From positions 1 through 64,000 of the forward strand of contig JAPTJF010000338.1 in NCBI GenBank assembly GCA_029339195.1: a DNA stretch of 64,000 nt, read 5' to 3'. The notes beneath the pieces were generated by a model. That model ran no database searches. It was not told the DNA's origin and saw only the letters and a list, made by a program, of their open reading frames with translations. The position numbers and the translations under genes were made by a program. Positions 33,844 through 45,176 of the stretch are shown one piece after another. Position 1 is the first letter of the stretch. Every line of letters begins with the position of its first letter. The stretch comes from Micractinium sp. NFX-FRZ. Taxonomy: Eukaryota; Chlorophyta; Trebouxiophyceae; Chlorellales; Chlorellaceae.

Positions 33844-36800
33844 ATGAAGTACCTCGAGGCAAAGTGCCAAACGCCCTGCTCTCGGTGCAAGCTCTTCATA
33901 GGCCCGGGGGACAAGATGGTGCCCACAGTGAGTTGCCAGCCGCTACTATGCCCCTTTTACATCAACTTGGAAGGTTTCAAGGCCACAAAGGGCGCGGCAC
34001 CTGCCGCAGGTACCCTCCTCTCAGCCTCCCCCCGCCGCCGCTGCCGCCGCTCCTGCCCGCCCGTTCCCAGTATGCCCCCCTGCTGCCAGCAACAAGGTTT
34101 CCTGTGCTCCCAACGACTGCTGTGCCTCTTCAGGAAGGTGTCGACACCTCCTCCCGCTATTCTCACCTGGCATGCGCCAAGGCAGCGGCGCTAGCGGCGG
34201 GCGTGAGCCTCGAGGCACAGACACCGGTGAGCCAGCCCTCGGGGGTATCAGCCGCAGGCAGCCCCTGCTCGTGCCAGCTGCCTTGAATGGGCAGTTCATG
34301 TGTTCCAATGCTTGATGGAAGCGCGCTTGGTTCAGGACTCCAAATCTCCTCACACCGTGCCATGCCGCTGCCCCCCGCCGCTGCCTCGTGCCCCACGACA
34401 GGTCTGCAAGCACTGGCGCAGCCGCGGGTACTGCCTGTTTGGGGAGCGCTGCATGTACCGCCACCCGCCCGAGTGCCTGGAGCCGCAGGCGCAGCAGCAG
34501 GCGCAGCTGTGAGTGGGCAAGCTGGCTGGCTGGTGCTGATGTCGTTGCTGCACAGGCGGAGAGGGGCCAGGTCTGCGCGGATGCTTGGCTGTCCCACCTC
34601 ACCTCTCTCTGCCCGCTGCACTGCTGCAGAGCTGCACGCCAGGCCGCGCTGCAAAGCAGCAGAAGCGCACGGCGCAGCGGCGGCGGCGGCGGCGCAGTGC
34701 GGCGGCCCAACCAGCGGCGCAAGGACCCCAAGAACAAGTTCAGGGCCGGCGCGTTCCGCAGGCGCGTGCCCTTGGGGCGTTGGTGGTCTAACCCCACCTG
34801 CCGGTTGGGGTTAGGGTGTGCAGGCCATGCAGAGCATGCGGGGCAGCAGCTGCTCAGGATGGGTGGGCGGGGCAGCAAGCTGCTGCTTTGGCCGCTGCCC
34901 AGGGTCACCTGCACAAATGTGTCGACTGCACCACTGGGCATTGACATGCTGTGCCAGGCGTGCCGCGCCTCTTCTAGGCTGCTGATTGGTGCCAGCCTGC
35001 ATGCCTGGCCGCTCTGTCCCGCTGCAGGTTCCTGCTGGACACTTTTGGGCGGGAGACGCTGCGGCAGGGGACAGGCGTGCTAGGTGCGGGGCCGGCTGCT
35101 GTGCTTGCCTTATGCCGGGTGTCAGTTAATGGCATACCCCTTGCTCCCTTGGTCCCCTGTGCCTGCCCCGCCTGATGCCTTGTTCCCCCCCCCCCACTGA
35201 CATGCACGCTCCGACATGCCTCTGCAGACGTGGCGGGGGGGCGGGGTGAGCTGGCATTCGAGCTGCTCAACCTCAATGGCCTGCCTGCCACGGTGGTGGA
35301 GCCACGCCCACTGGAGCTGGGGCGCCGCGTCAAGTGGCTGTTGGTGAGCGGGCAGGTGGCGGTGGCGCAAGGCTGGTGGCAGCACCTTTAGGCGTGGGCG
35401 GAGGGCCGCAATAGGTGGCTGCAGCAGAGGCGGGGGCACCAGGGCCACTGTTGAGCCACGGCACGTGGCCTGCTTGCATCCCCTGACCCCTTGCCCGACT
35501 CTCTGTCCCCAACCCCTCGATGCGTTCGTGTTACCGCGTGCTTGCAGACGGGTTTCTACCACTGGAACGCCGCATTTGCACACTACAACGACCGGCAGTG
35601 GGGCAGCGGGGAGGCCATCGCAGCAGTGGAGGAAGGCAACCTGCAGCTGGGCCAGCGGGCCGAGCAGGGTGAGCGGGACCAACTGGGTGGCCTGCATGGA
35701 GCGCAGCTGCCCGACCACCTGCGCCTTGTGGTCACTCCAGAGCTGGCGGCCTGCCTGACCGGCGGCAGCAGTGGCAGCAGCGGGAGAGGCAGTAACAACA
35801 GCAGCAACGACGATGGCAGCTGGCTGAGCAGCGACAGCTGGCGCAGCACCACTCCCTCGAGCAGCAGCGGCGGCAGCTCTGGCAGCCTGTGTGACCTGGC
35901 GGCATCTGAGCCGTTGCAGGAGCAGCAGCAGAGCGGGGCAGCAGCCGCGGCGGGCTGCGCGCCGCCAGAGTGGGCACCGCTGTTTGAGGCTGCCAAAGGG
36001 CTGGCGCGGCGCGGGCACTGGGCCAAGCCGGGGCCTGAGCATGAGGGCGGCAGCGGGGCCGCTGAGGCAGGGCTGGAGGGCAGCGAGACTGGAGAGGGCG
36101 GCGGCAGCGGCAGCAGCAGCGGCAGCAGCAGCCCAGAGCCGCCGCCAGTGGTGGCGCTGCCCCCCGCACGCCGGCGGTCGATAGCGTGGAACATCCCTGC
36201 AGACAGCGAGTCGGAAGATGAGTGCGGCAGCTGGCTGAGAAGCGGCAGCGGCCTTGGCAGCCTCCAGCTGGCAGCAGGTGCGGAGCGGCAGCTGGGGGCG
36301 GCGCAACAGCAGGCCGGCGCTGAGGGCAGCGCCAGCGGCGCACCTGTGCCGAAGCAGCTGCAGCCCCACTCGCAACCGGCGCAGTGGCGCGCCGACCCCG
36401 AGCATGTGGCTGCCGCGCAGGCCGCTGCCGCCGCCAGCTGTGAGGCCTGCGAGGTGCAGGATGCGGGCGCGGCGTGGGAGCGGTTCACGCGGTGCAGCGT
36501 GGTGTGCGGCATGCACCCCGACCAGGCCACCGAGTTTGTTGTTGACCTGGCGCTGGCGCTGGGCAAGCCCTTTGCCGTGGTGCCCTGCTGCGTCTACGCC
36601 CGCGACTTCCCCAGGTGCGGCAGCGTGTGTGCAAAGGGGGGAAGCAGAGGGAGAAGGAGAGGGTGCGGAGGGGGAGGCGGGGGTGAGGTGTGCAAGTGCG
36701 CTGGCAAGAGTGGGCCTGCAGTGTGGTGGGGGATGGATGGCAGGGGCGCAGCATGCCCGGCAGGGTGCAAGGAGGCATCAGGCGGGCTGAGCCGGCGTGC

Positions 36801-37080
36801 CCGCCTGCCTGCCTGCCTGCCTGCAGCCACTGCCGTTCAGGGCACTCGTGGCTTGTCCTTCCCCCTTGTCTTGCATGCATTGCAAATGGAGCCTCTTCAC
36901 AAAGAACAAACCCTAACCCCTCCACCCATCCCTGCCTGCCGCAGGCGCACGCTGGACGGCCGCCCGGTGACAGCATACGACCAGTTCCTGGAGTACCTGT
37001 GTGGGAAGGACCCTGAGGGCCGCATCTGCGTGGCCTCCCTGCCCTTTGAGGGGCGCAACAAGGTGCTGTACCGCCTGTAG
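33844..37080 (+). CDS. CCCH zinc finger / SAM methyltransferase-fold fusion protein
   Basis: Exons are 33844-33927, 34134-34226, 34402-34508, 34630-34761, 35028-35083, 35228-35343, 35548-36614 and 36945-37080, giving 596 residues. Order: a small Cys/His module (CxxC about 12-15, HxxC about 39-42); a CCCH finger C-x8-C-x5-C-x3-H (about 61-80, 'YCLFGERCMYRHPP'); a basic linker ('RRPNQRRKDPKNKF'); Rossmann motif I 'VLDVAGGRGELAFELLNLNG' (about 156); a Ser/Gly-rich insertion (about 266-408); and a conserved block 'CSVVCGMHPDQATEFVVD' with 'PFAVVPCCVYARDFP' near residues 510-550. The combination suggests an RNA-binding methyltransferase-like protein of a poorly characterised eukaryotic family; target and activity are unknown. 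Intron 4 uses a GC donor (34762), which alone keeps the frame. No organelle signal is evident. Confidence 0.83.
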
Positions 37081-37637
37081 CCGCGCTGCGGCGGCAGGCA
37101 GTTGCTCAGAACGAACGAATGAAGAGTGCAGTGCGCGGCCGCCGGCACGAGAACCACGGTGCCAGCCGGCGGCAGCGGCAGGCGCCTGCGCACATGTGAT
37201 GGCAGCGGCAGCGTGGAGTGCTGCCAGCTGATTGCTGCCTGATGTTCTGTTGAATACTCTTATGTGTGTGGTTGCATGTATGATCCTTCTGATAGTTCTC
37301 CCCTGTTTTCCTGCGTGCTAGACCCCCTGCCAGCGTTGCCTCGCGACCCTCCCCATCTGCATTTTACCAAGCACTGCCATTCGTACGTTGTGCCAAAAGC
37401 CCCCATGCACGAGTAACGGTTGAGGCAAACAGCTTTGGCTCAGCAAGCAGGTCCGCCTACGTCTGGCGCCCTTTGTCGCTGGCGCCACCTGGGCGGGCGG
37501 CGGCGGCAGCGCCATATTAGGTGCCATGCATGTGCGCGGCCGTGCGATCAGGTGGTTCCTGTAGACTCTCTTTAGCTTGCTTGGACTCACGTCGCTTGTT
37601 TGTGGGCCCTCGGGCGGCGTGGCAGCTGGCCGGGGCC
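37081..37637. other. Intergenic region
   Basis: This holds the 3' flank of the CCCH/methyltransferase gene and the upstream region of the U32 gene. No TGTAA was found after the stop. The U32 frame remains open back to an ATG at 37530, so part of this stretch may encode a longer transit peptide. Confidence 0.5.
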
Positions 37638-40600
37638 ATGGTTGTGGCAGCGGCATCTCATTTGCCAGTATGGCGTGCCTCAGGTCGCAGCGGCGCACCT
37701 CCTGGAGGGCAGGGCCAGCGTAGGAGGCAGGGCGGCACGAGCGACACGAGGGCGCGCAGGCCGCAGGGAGACGGCGTGAGGCAGCGCAAGAATCCGGACC
37801 TCTATCAGTTAGCCGATTCTGCAGCGGCGCCATATGTCGGAAACAGTGGGAGCGGCGCCGCAGCCGCCACGCCTAGCGCCACGCCGCTGGCCGCACAGCC
37901 GGCGGTCGTGACCCTGCCTGCACACCGTCCAGAGGTTTTAGCGCCCGCAGGTGGGCATTGAGCGCGGGTGGTCGAGGTAGTGCAGGGCAGAGAGCCATCA
38001 GAGGCTGCAATGTGGGCTTGCTGTCGCAACACCCTCCATGCATGCCACTCCACCCCTGCCCTGACACCATGCGTGTGCAGGCGGCTGGCCCCAGCTCAAG
38101 GCTGCAGTGGAGAACGGCGCAGATGCCGTGTACTTTGGTGAGCACCCGCAGTTGTGGCCACCTGCAGCTGCGCCCCATAGTGTCTGTCCCGCATGCATGC
38201 CCACCACTCAGCACTGGGGTGTGCTGGCGGGCCGTGTTTGGTCAGCTTGCAGCGCTCATTACTTACTCCACCCCACCCCGCCCCTGCCATGCCTGCCCAG
38301 GCCTGTCCGACTTCAACGCCCGCGCTCGCGCCTCCAACTTTGAGCCTTCTGAGCTGCCGGAGGTGATGCGCTACCTGCACGACCGGGGGGCCAGGGGCTA
38401 CGTGGTGCTCAACGTGCTGGGTGAGTAGCACTGGTACCAAAGCTTGCTAAAGCAGGATGGAATGGAGCATGGGATGCGCTGCCTGCATGGGCGGTGGCAC
38501 AGAGGTACATGTTGCCATTTGCGAGGAAAGGGGAGTGGTCGGTGGGGCTGGGGTGCAAGCGGGATGTGTGTTACTATACCAATGCACCCCTCGGGCCACG
38601 TCACCCTAGTAGGCTGCCCTGTTGTTTCCAGCACGGGTGTGCACTGCATCTACTCGCAGCTGGCGGCCAGATTGCAACTCCCTCTGCTCTGCCCGTAACC
38701 ACGGGCACATCCACAACTTTTCGTCAGCCCCCACCGTCTCCCCTTCCCCTCCCCCCGCCAGTGTTTGACGAGGAGCTGGGGCAGGTGCAGGAGCGGGTGC
38801 GGCAGATGGCGGTGGCGGGGGTGGACGCCGTCATTGTGCAGGTGCTGGGGGTCCAGGGGTGGAGTATAGATTGGCTGGCAGAAATGGTGCAGGGGCGGCA
38901 GTGGTGGGCATAGAGCAGGCGGGGTCGGGCCCGTCATTGTGCACGTGCCTGGGCTAGGGGGATTTGCTCCCTGGTACACACTACCAGACGGCAGCCAGGT
39001 GCCGGCCACACTTGCCCCATACTCTTGGCCTGCTCCCAGACACCTCTCCTACACGTGGCAGTTGCCGTCTGTCGCCTTTGCCTTTGCCGCACCCACCGCC
39101 CACCTTGCCACCCCACCTTGCCACCCCTTCCAGGACCTGGGTGTGGTGGAGCTCATACGCGCGGTGGCCCCTGGGCTGCACATCCACGGGTCGACACAAA
39201 TGTCCATTGTGTCGCCAGAGGGAGCCGAGTTTGCGCGCCAGGTGGGCGGGCTGGGCGGTCCTGGTTGCCAGGCACGTATTGGCTGGCTGTCGGTTGGAAC
39301 CCTGCATTGGACGGGGAAGGTCCAGCGCAGCGCAGCACTGCCTGTCTGCCTCCCCTTTCCCCTCCCCGTCCACCCGTCCCCGCACCTCCCGCCCCCCCGC
39401 CCCTGCCCCCCCATCCATGTGCAGCGCGGCGTCTCCCGCGTGGTGGTGGGGCGGGAGCTGTCGGTGCGCGACATCAGCAAGGTGTCGGCCGGCAGCGGCG
39501 CCGAGGTGGAGGCGTTTGTGCACGGAGCGCTGTGCGTTTCCTACTCCGGGCAGTGCTACAGCAGCGAGGCGTGGGGCGGGCGGTCTGCCAACCGCGGGCA
39601 GTGCGCGCAGGTGGGCAGAGCGGGCGGGTGGGGCGTGGTCAAGGGTGTGCACATGGGGCTGCCTGTAGGAGCATTAAGAAAGCCGGGGCTGGTCGGCTGG
39701 AGTCCGCCCCACCAGCCAAGGCCAACACTGTGTGTCAATGTTTGCATCGCAGTCCGTCCCTCCCCCCGGCCACCTACCCTCCCAGCAGGAAAATCCCCTC
39801 CCCTGCCTGCCCATGCCCCCCCGTGCCTGCCGCTGTCCCGCCCCCTTGCCCCCTCCCCCAGGCCTGCCGCCTGCCCTACGGCCTCATCGTGGACGGCATC
39901 ATCCGGGAGCTGGGGGATGTGCAGTACCTGCTGAGCCCGCAGGTGTGTGGGGGGTGTGGGGGCGGCACTGCTGGCAGGGGCAGGTGGCCTGGAATGGGGA
40001 GGGAGGGTGTGAGGAGCGGGGGCCGGGGACATGCCTGCTGATCCCACGCTGTGGGTGAGTGGGGTGGGGTGGGAATGGCGGAAGAGGGCAACACACTGCA
40101 TGCCCTTGCCCCGCCTCTCTTGGACCCCACCTTCTCCTTCTTTACCCCACACACACTCCCGCCACCCCCACCCTTTTGCAGGACCTGGCTGCCATTGAGC
40201 TGGTGCCGGAGTTGATCCTGGCGGGGGTGGGGTGCCTCAAAATCGAGGGTGGGTGACAGCGAGCGGCTGGCTGGGAGGCTGGCCCCGTGGTGCCTGCACT
40301 GAAGCGGAGCGAGGAGTGCACAGCAGCCCAGACAGAGAGGGTGATAGAGAGAGAGAGAGGCGGGCTGCTCTCTGCTCAGCCGCGGGGTTCACAGCACACA
40401 GCAGCCCTCACCCGCGTGCCTCTGCCTAAGCGCTCAGTGCTGTCGCCTTCGCACCGCATTACTGCACACGCAGGTCGCCTCAAGGGCCCAGAGTACGTGG
40501 CGGCGACCACCCAGCTCTACCGGCGGGCAGTGGATGCGGCCTGGGAGGCCCTGACGGCCGACAGCACAGCGGCACAACCGCAGGCGGACCCTGCCAGCGT

Positions 40601-43600
40601 GGCGCAGGCGGCAGAGGCGGGGCGGGTGCAGCTGGGGGACTCGGAGTGGCGGGAGCTGCAGCAGGTGGGAGGGAGGGGAGGGAGGGGGTGGGTGAGGGGA
40701 GTGCGCCACGGGTTTGGGCCTGCAGAAGGTAGCTGTGGAACCCACAGGGAGTTGATTTGTAGAGCAATCGGGGCGGCGTTGGACAGCTGGCGCTTGGCGC
40801 AGCAGTGCCTGCCTCGCCGCACCTCCACCTTGCGCGCCCCTCCCCCATCCCGCAGGTGTTTGCCCGCGGCCAGGACAGCGCCCATGGCGGGCTGTCCCCC
40901 GGATTCCTGGAGGGTTCTTTCCACCAGCGCCTCGTGCGAGGGCGCAACCCGCGCCACCGGGGCAACTTCCTGGGCACCGTGCAGCGGGTGAGCTTTGGCG
41001 GGGGGGCTGGGCTGACATGTTTGGGTGGTGGGTGGGGCAGGAGAGAAGTGGCCACAGCTGTGGTACTGACTGACCCCCTGCTCGCAATGCCAGCTTGCCA
41101 GGGGGGCCTAGCCAGACGACAAGTGACGCGCCCATGCATGGTTGTGCTACCCGCACCCCCCCCCCGCCTGCAGGTCGCACGCGGCTCTGTGGTGCTGCAG
41201 CTGCACCAGCCGGTGCAACGCGGAGACGGGTGCGCCCCTGCCCCCTGCCTGCGCCACCCGCCCTGCTGTGCCTGCTGCTGCCAACAGCTGGTTTTGCAGG
41301 GCCACACGCGATGGGCACGACCGGCTGCACGCAGCTCTATGTATGCCTCGAGACACAGTGCTCTGTTATCCACCCTGCCCCCACCCACCGTTGCCCCCCC
41401 CCCCCCCTCTCCTGCTCTGCCGGCAGGCTGGTGTTTGACCGAGGCGACCCGCAGCACCGCGAGGAGGGCGGCAGCGTGTACGACATCCAGGATGCCAGCA
41501 GCGGGGCCAGCCTGGAGCGCGGCAGCCAGGGTGGGTGTGAGCGGTGGTTTGAGGGCCAGGGATGGCGGGCGCATGCCCCCTGTGCAGGGGGAACTGACTA
41601 AATGAGGTGAACTGTACTTGTGTGCGTGCATCGTTTGTTGCGGGCAGCGTCTGGTTGGCTGCGCCTTGCTTAGCTTGCAGCCCCGGGCCTCATGACGCAG
41701 CTGCCCGCACCCCCACCCGCAGGCGCCACGGTGCAGCTGGCGTTTGGGCGTGGGCAGGTGGACCTGGGTGCGGTGCGGCCCGGCGACTATGTGTGGAAGA
41801 ATCAGGACCCATCGCTGATGGGGCGCCTGCGCTCCAGCTACGACAGCCTGGCGGCGGCGGCACAGCGCCGGCTGCCAGTGGCAGTGACCGTGCAGGCAGA
41901 GTTGGGTGCGCCGCTGCGGGTGACGCTCACGGATGAACAGGTGCGGCCGGGCCGGGCTGAGCTTGGCTGGCTGCATCACTGGTGGGTGCTGCTGCTGTGC
42001 TTGCCTGGCGTGTTTGGCTGACTGGGCTATGGAGGCGCACTGCCTGCCTGTGGTCATGCGTGCATGCGCTTGGTGCAGCCGTTCTGGACTAAGCAGCCCG
42101 CCTTGCTGGTCCCGGCCCCCCACCTGCCCCTGCCTCGCTGCCTGCTCACTCTCCAGCGTCCGCCTGCGCTGCTTCCCTGCAGGGTAACAGCGGCAGCGGC
42201 GAAACCGACGTGGCGGTGGCCCCAGCCTCTGGACGGCCCATGGGGGCAGCAGAGGTGCAGAAAGCGGTGGGGCTGCACCTGGGGGGTGACGCCCCTCTTG
42301 CGGCAGCTTCCTGGGACCTGTCAGGCTGCGACTTTGCTGCCGCCCTGTTTGCGCCCGCCTCCGCCATCAAGGAGGCCCGCAGGCAGGCCGTGGCGGCCCT
42401 GCTGGCGGCACGGCAAGCGGCGGCGGAGGCCACGGCAGCGGGGCTGCAGCAGGAGGATGTGCTGGCCGGCATGCTGGCACAGATCCGGGGGGCGGGCTAC
42501 ACCTGGGCGGAGGAGGTGGCAGAGGCAGAAGGCGGGGCTGCGGGAGGCGAGGAGGCACCCGAGGCACCCACCACTTCTGGCCGCGCCGCTGGCACCTCAG
42601 CTGCTGGCACGCAGCCCGTGCTGCGCGTGCTGTGCCGCAGCAAGGCGCAGGTGGATGCCGCCCTGCAGCTGCCCTGGCTGCAGGAGCTGGTGCTGGACTT
42701 TTTGGAGGTGAGGGGTGGGGTGCGGGTGGGGGCGCAAGGAAGGCACTGTGTTGTTGGTAGGTTGCGAGTGTGGATTGGGGGCTGCAGAGGTGAGGCTGAG
42801 GGTGAGGGCAGGATGGTAGTGGGAGAGTAAGCATACTGTGCTGCCCTGCCGACGCACTTGGGCCCCACCCCTGCCCCTGCTGCAGGTGCATGGCCTGAAG
42901 GAGGCGTGTGCAGCGGTGCGGGCGGCGGGGCGGCGCGTGGTGGTGGCCACCCCTCGTGTGCTGAAGCCGGATGAGCAGCGCCTCTGGCTCTTCTACCTGC
43001 GCCTGGGGGCAGACGCGCTGCTGCTGCGCAGGTGGGAAGGACGGGGGAGGGCGGAGTGGTACAGGGCAGGTGCAAGCTGACCAGGGGGCACACCGCCTGC
43101 TTCTCCTCTGCCTGCCTTTGCTTTCGCCCCTGGCCTCCACAGGCGCATGCCCTGCCACATGGCCACTGGCGTGCCACCTGTGCTGACCTCCTGCCACCCT
43201 GCCTGCCCTTGGCTGCTGCAGTGCGGGCCTGCTGCACCACCTGATGGAGCTCGGGGGACCAGGTGGGTTGAAGTTGCTGCGGCTGCGGCTGCAAACACAA
43301 CGCCATGTTCTGCCACCATATTTGCGCCTGCCTGGCCAGGTCAGTTCCATGCTCCAAACCTGCTCCAAGGTTTGGCTCCTGTGTGCTTTGTCCCTCTGCA
43401 GGCGCCACTGTCGAGGGCTGCGAGTTCCCAGTGCCCGCCCTGGAGGGAGACTTCTCCCTCAATGCCGCCAACGTGCTAACCACAGAGCTGCTGCTGCGCA
43501 GCGGGCTGAGGTGGGCAGGAGGGCTGTTGGCAGCGGTTGGGCTGCAGAGGTGCACCCAAGGGCCGGGGCAGCGGCTGGCCTCCGCCCCGATAGGGTTGCC

Positions 43601-44880
43601 CCCCACGGCCTGGGCCGGCCCAGTGTTGAGCACCCAGTGCTAACCCACCCGAACCTGTGCACCTCCCACCCCGCCCCCTCGCAGCCGGCTGGCGCCCACC
43701 CACGACTGCAACGCGCAGCAGCTGCAGGGCATGGCGACGACGCTGGGAGAGCGCGGGGCGGCGCTGGAGCTCATCCTGCACCAGCACCTGCCCATCTTCC
43801 ACACGGGTGCGCGCCGCCCGCTGGCGGTGGTTGTTGGGCTGAATCCAGGCCGCCCTGTTTTCCCTAATCTTGTGTGTCGGCGTTCCCACAGCCCTCGGGC
43901 TGCAACGTCCTCAACATTGTGCTCTCACTTATTGCCCGCTGCACCCTTGCCGCCTGCCCACTCCTGCCCTTCCCCACACAGAGCACTGCGTCTTCTGCCG
44001 CTTCCTCTCCGACGGCAGCGACTACCGGGACTGCGGGCACCCATGCGAAAACCACGCCGTGCACCTGCGTGACGAGAAGGGTGAGGGGGACGGGCTGTGG
44101 AGGGAGGCAATGGTTGCTGGGGCCCTCTAGCCTGGCGTTGTGCTCCTCTCCAGCCCAGCACACACCTCACTGCACCTGTCCATCTTGCTAGACATGTCTC
44201 TCCCAATTCAGATTGGGACCTGCTGACCCTAAAGCATGTCTGGCCCTCACCTGCTCCTTGCCCCTCCCCCCACCCCCACCCTCACCCTCATGGCACCCCT
44301 GCAGGCAAGGACCACCTGGTTCTGGCCGACATGGGCTGCCGCAACACCGTGTTCAACGCATCGGCGCAGAGCGGGCTGCCCTACCTGCCGCAGTTTGTGG
44401 CCGCAGGCTTTGGCTGCTTCAGGTGGGCCTGGGGCATGGCGTAGTAGGGGGGGGGTGGAGGAAGCCTGTGAAGGGTCGCATGCCCCGGCCTCTGCGCTTC
44501 CCCCCAACTCCCTCATACCCCCTGCCCTGCTGAGCCTTCCAACTCCCTCATCTCACCGCAAAATACTGCCTATGCACTGCAGGGTGGAACTGGTTGATGA
44601 GCCTGCGCAGTACGTGGCCCCGCTGCTGGAGGGGTACCGCCAGGCACTCGCAGCCGCCACAGCCGCCGACGGCAGCAGCAGCAGCAGCAGCTGGGATGCA
44701 GCAGGCACCCGGGGCGGCGGCGCTGCGGCAGGGCGGCAGCAGGCACAGGAGATGTGGCGATGGATGCAGGGGCTGCCTGACGCCAATGGGAGGGCACATG
44801 GCGTGGGGCTGGGCTCGCTGGAGGTGACAGCAGAGCGCAGCGCAGCAGGGATGAAGCCGACCGCCGCCTCGCTGCGCTGA
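37638..44880 (+). CDS. U32-family protein, RlhA-like (probable rRNA hydroxylation), double-half form
   Basis: The 21 phase-consistent exons are 37638-37950, 38081-38137, 38301-38420, 38762-38841, 39134-39241, 39425-39610, 39862-39942, 40182-40248, 40474-40664, 40856-40987, 41174-41229, 41427-41530, 41723-41940, 42183-42707, 42886-43031, 43222-43262, 43402-43510, 43685-43806, 43982-44080, 44305-44422 and 44583-44880, giving 1056 residues. After a basic N-terminus of about 100 residues (probable organelle transit peptide; ATG 37530 is an alternative) comes a full U32 domain, from 'EVLAPAG' and 'NGADAVYFG' to the signature 'EAFVHGALCVSYSGQC' and 'NRGQCAQACRLPY', whose cysteines are likely Fe-S ligands. 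A central domain and a second U32-like half with 'HCVFCRFLSDGSDYRDCGHPC' follow. Known: bacterial RlhA of this family hydroxylates C2501 of 23S rRNA. Inferred: the same for an organelle ribosome. Confidence 0.88.
38930..38953 (+). repeat. Degenerate copy of the exon 4 end in U32 intron 4
   Basis: CCGTCATTGTGCACGTGCCT repeats the end of exon 4 and its donor (GCCGTCATTGTGCAG|GTGCT, junction at 38841/38842) about 100 bases downstream. Confidence 0.75.
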
Positions 44881-45176
44881 GGTGGCTGCATGACTGCCGA
44901 GTGACCAGATGCGCCTCGTCTTCCCTCTCCCGGACCTTTCCTGCTTCCTTCTCTGTCCTTGCTTTTTCAGAGCACTTGCTGTCCGACATGCCATCATTTT
45001 ATGTTGAATGAATGACCCCTGATGTGTGAATTCTAACAGCATCGCACTGAGGAAAGTCGCTGAGTCAGCACTGGCTGTGAGAAACCTCACAACCCCCTGT
45101 GTCTCTCTCTTCTTCTCTACGTTAGATCTGTCTGTGGCCAAGGTTGTTTCGATCAGAAAGTCCTCTCAGCACAGCA

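Noticed and set aside
40480..42123. 547-codon open frame on the minus strand
   Set aside because: It lies opposite confirmed exons and introns of the U32 gene. High GC gives long antisense frames, and the translation has no domain.
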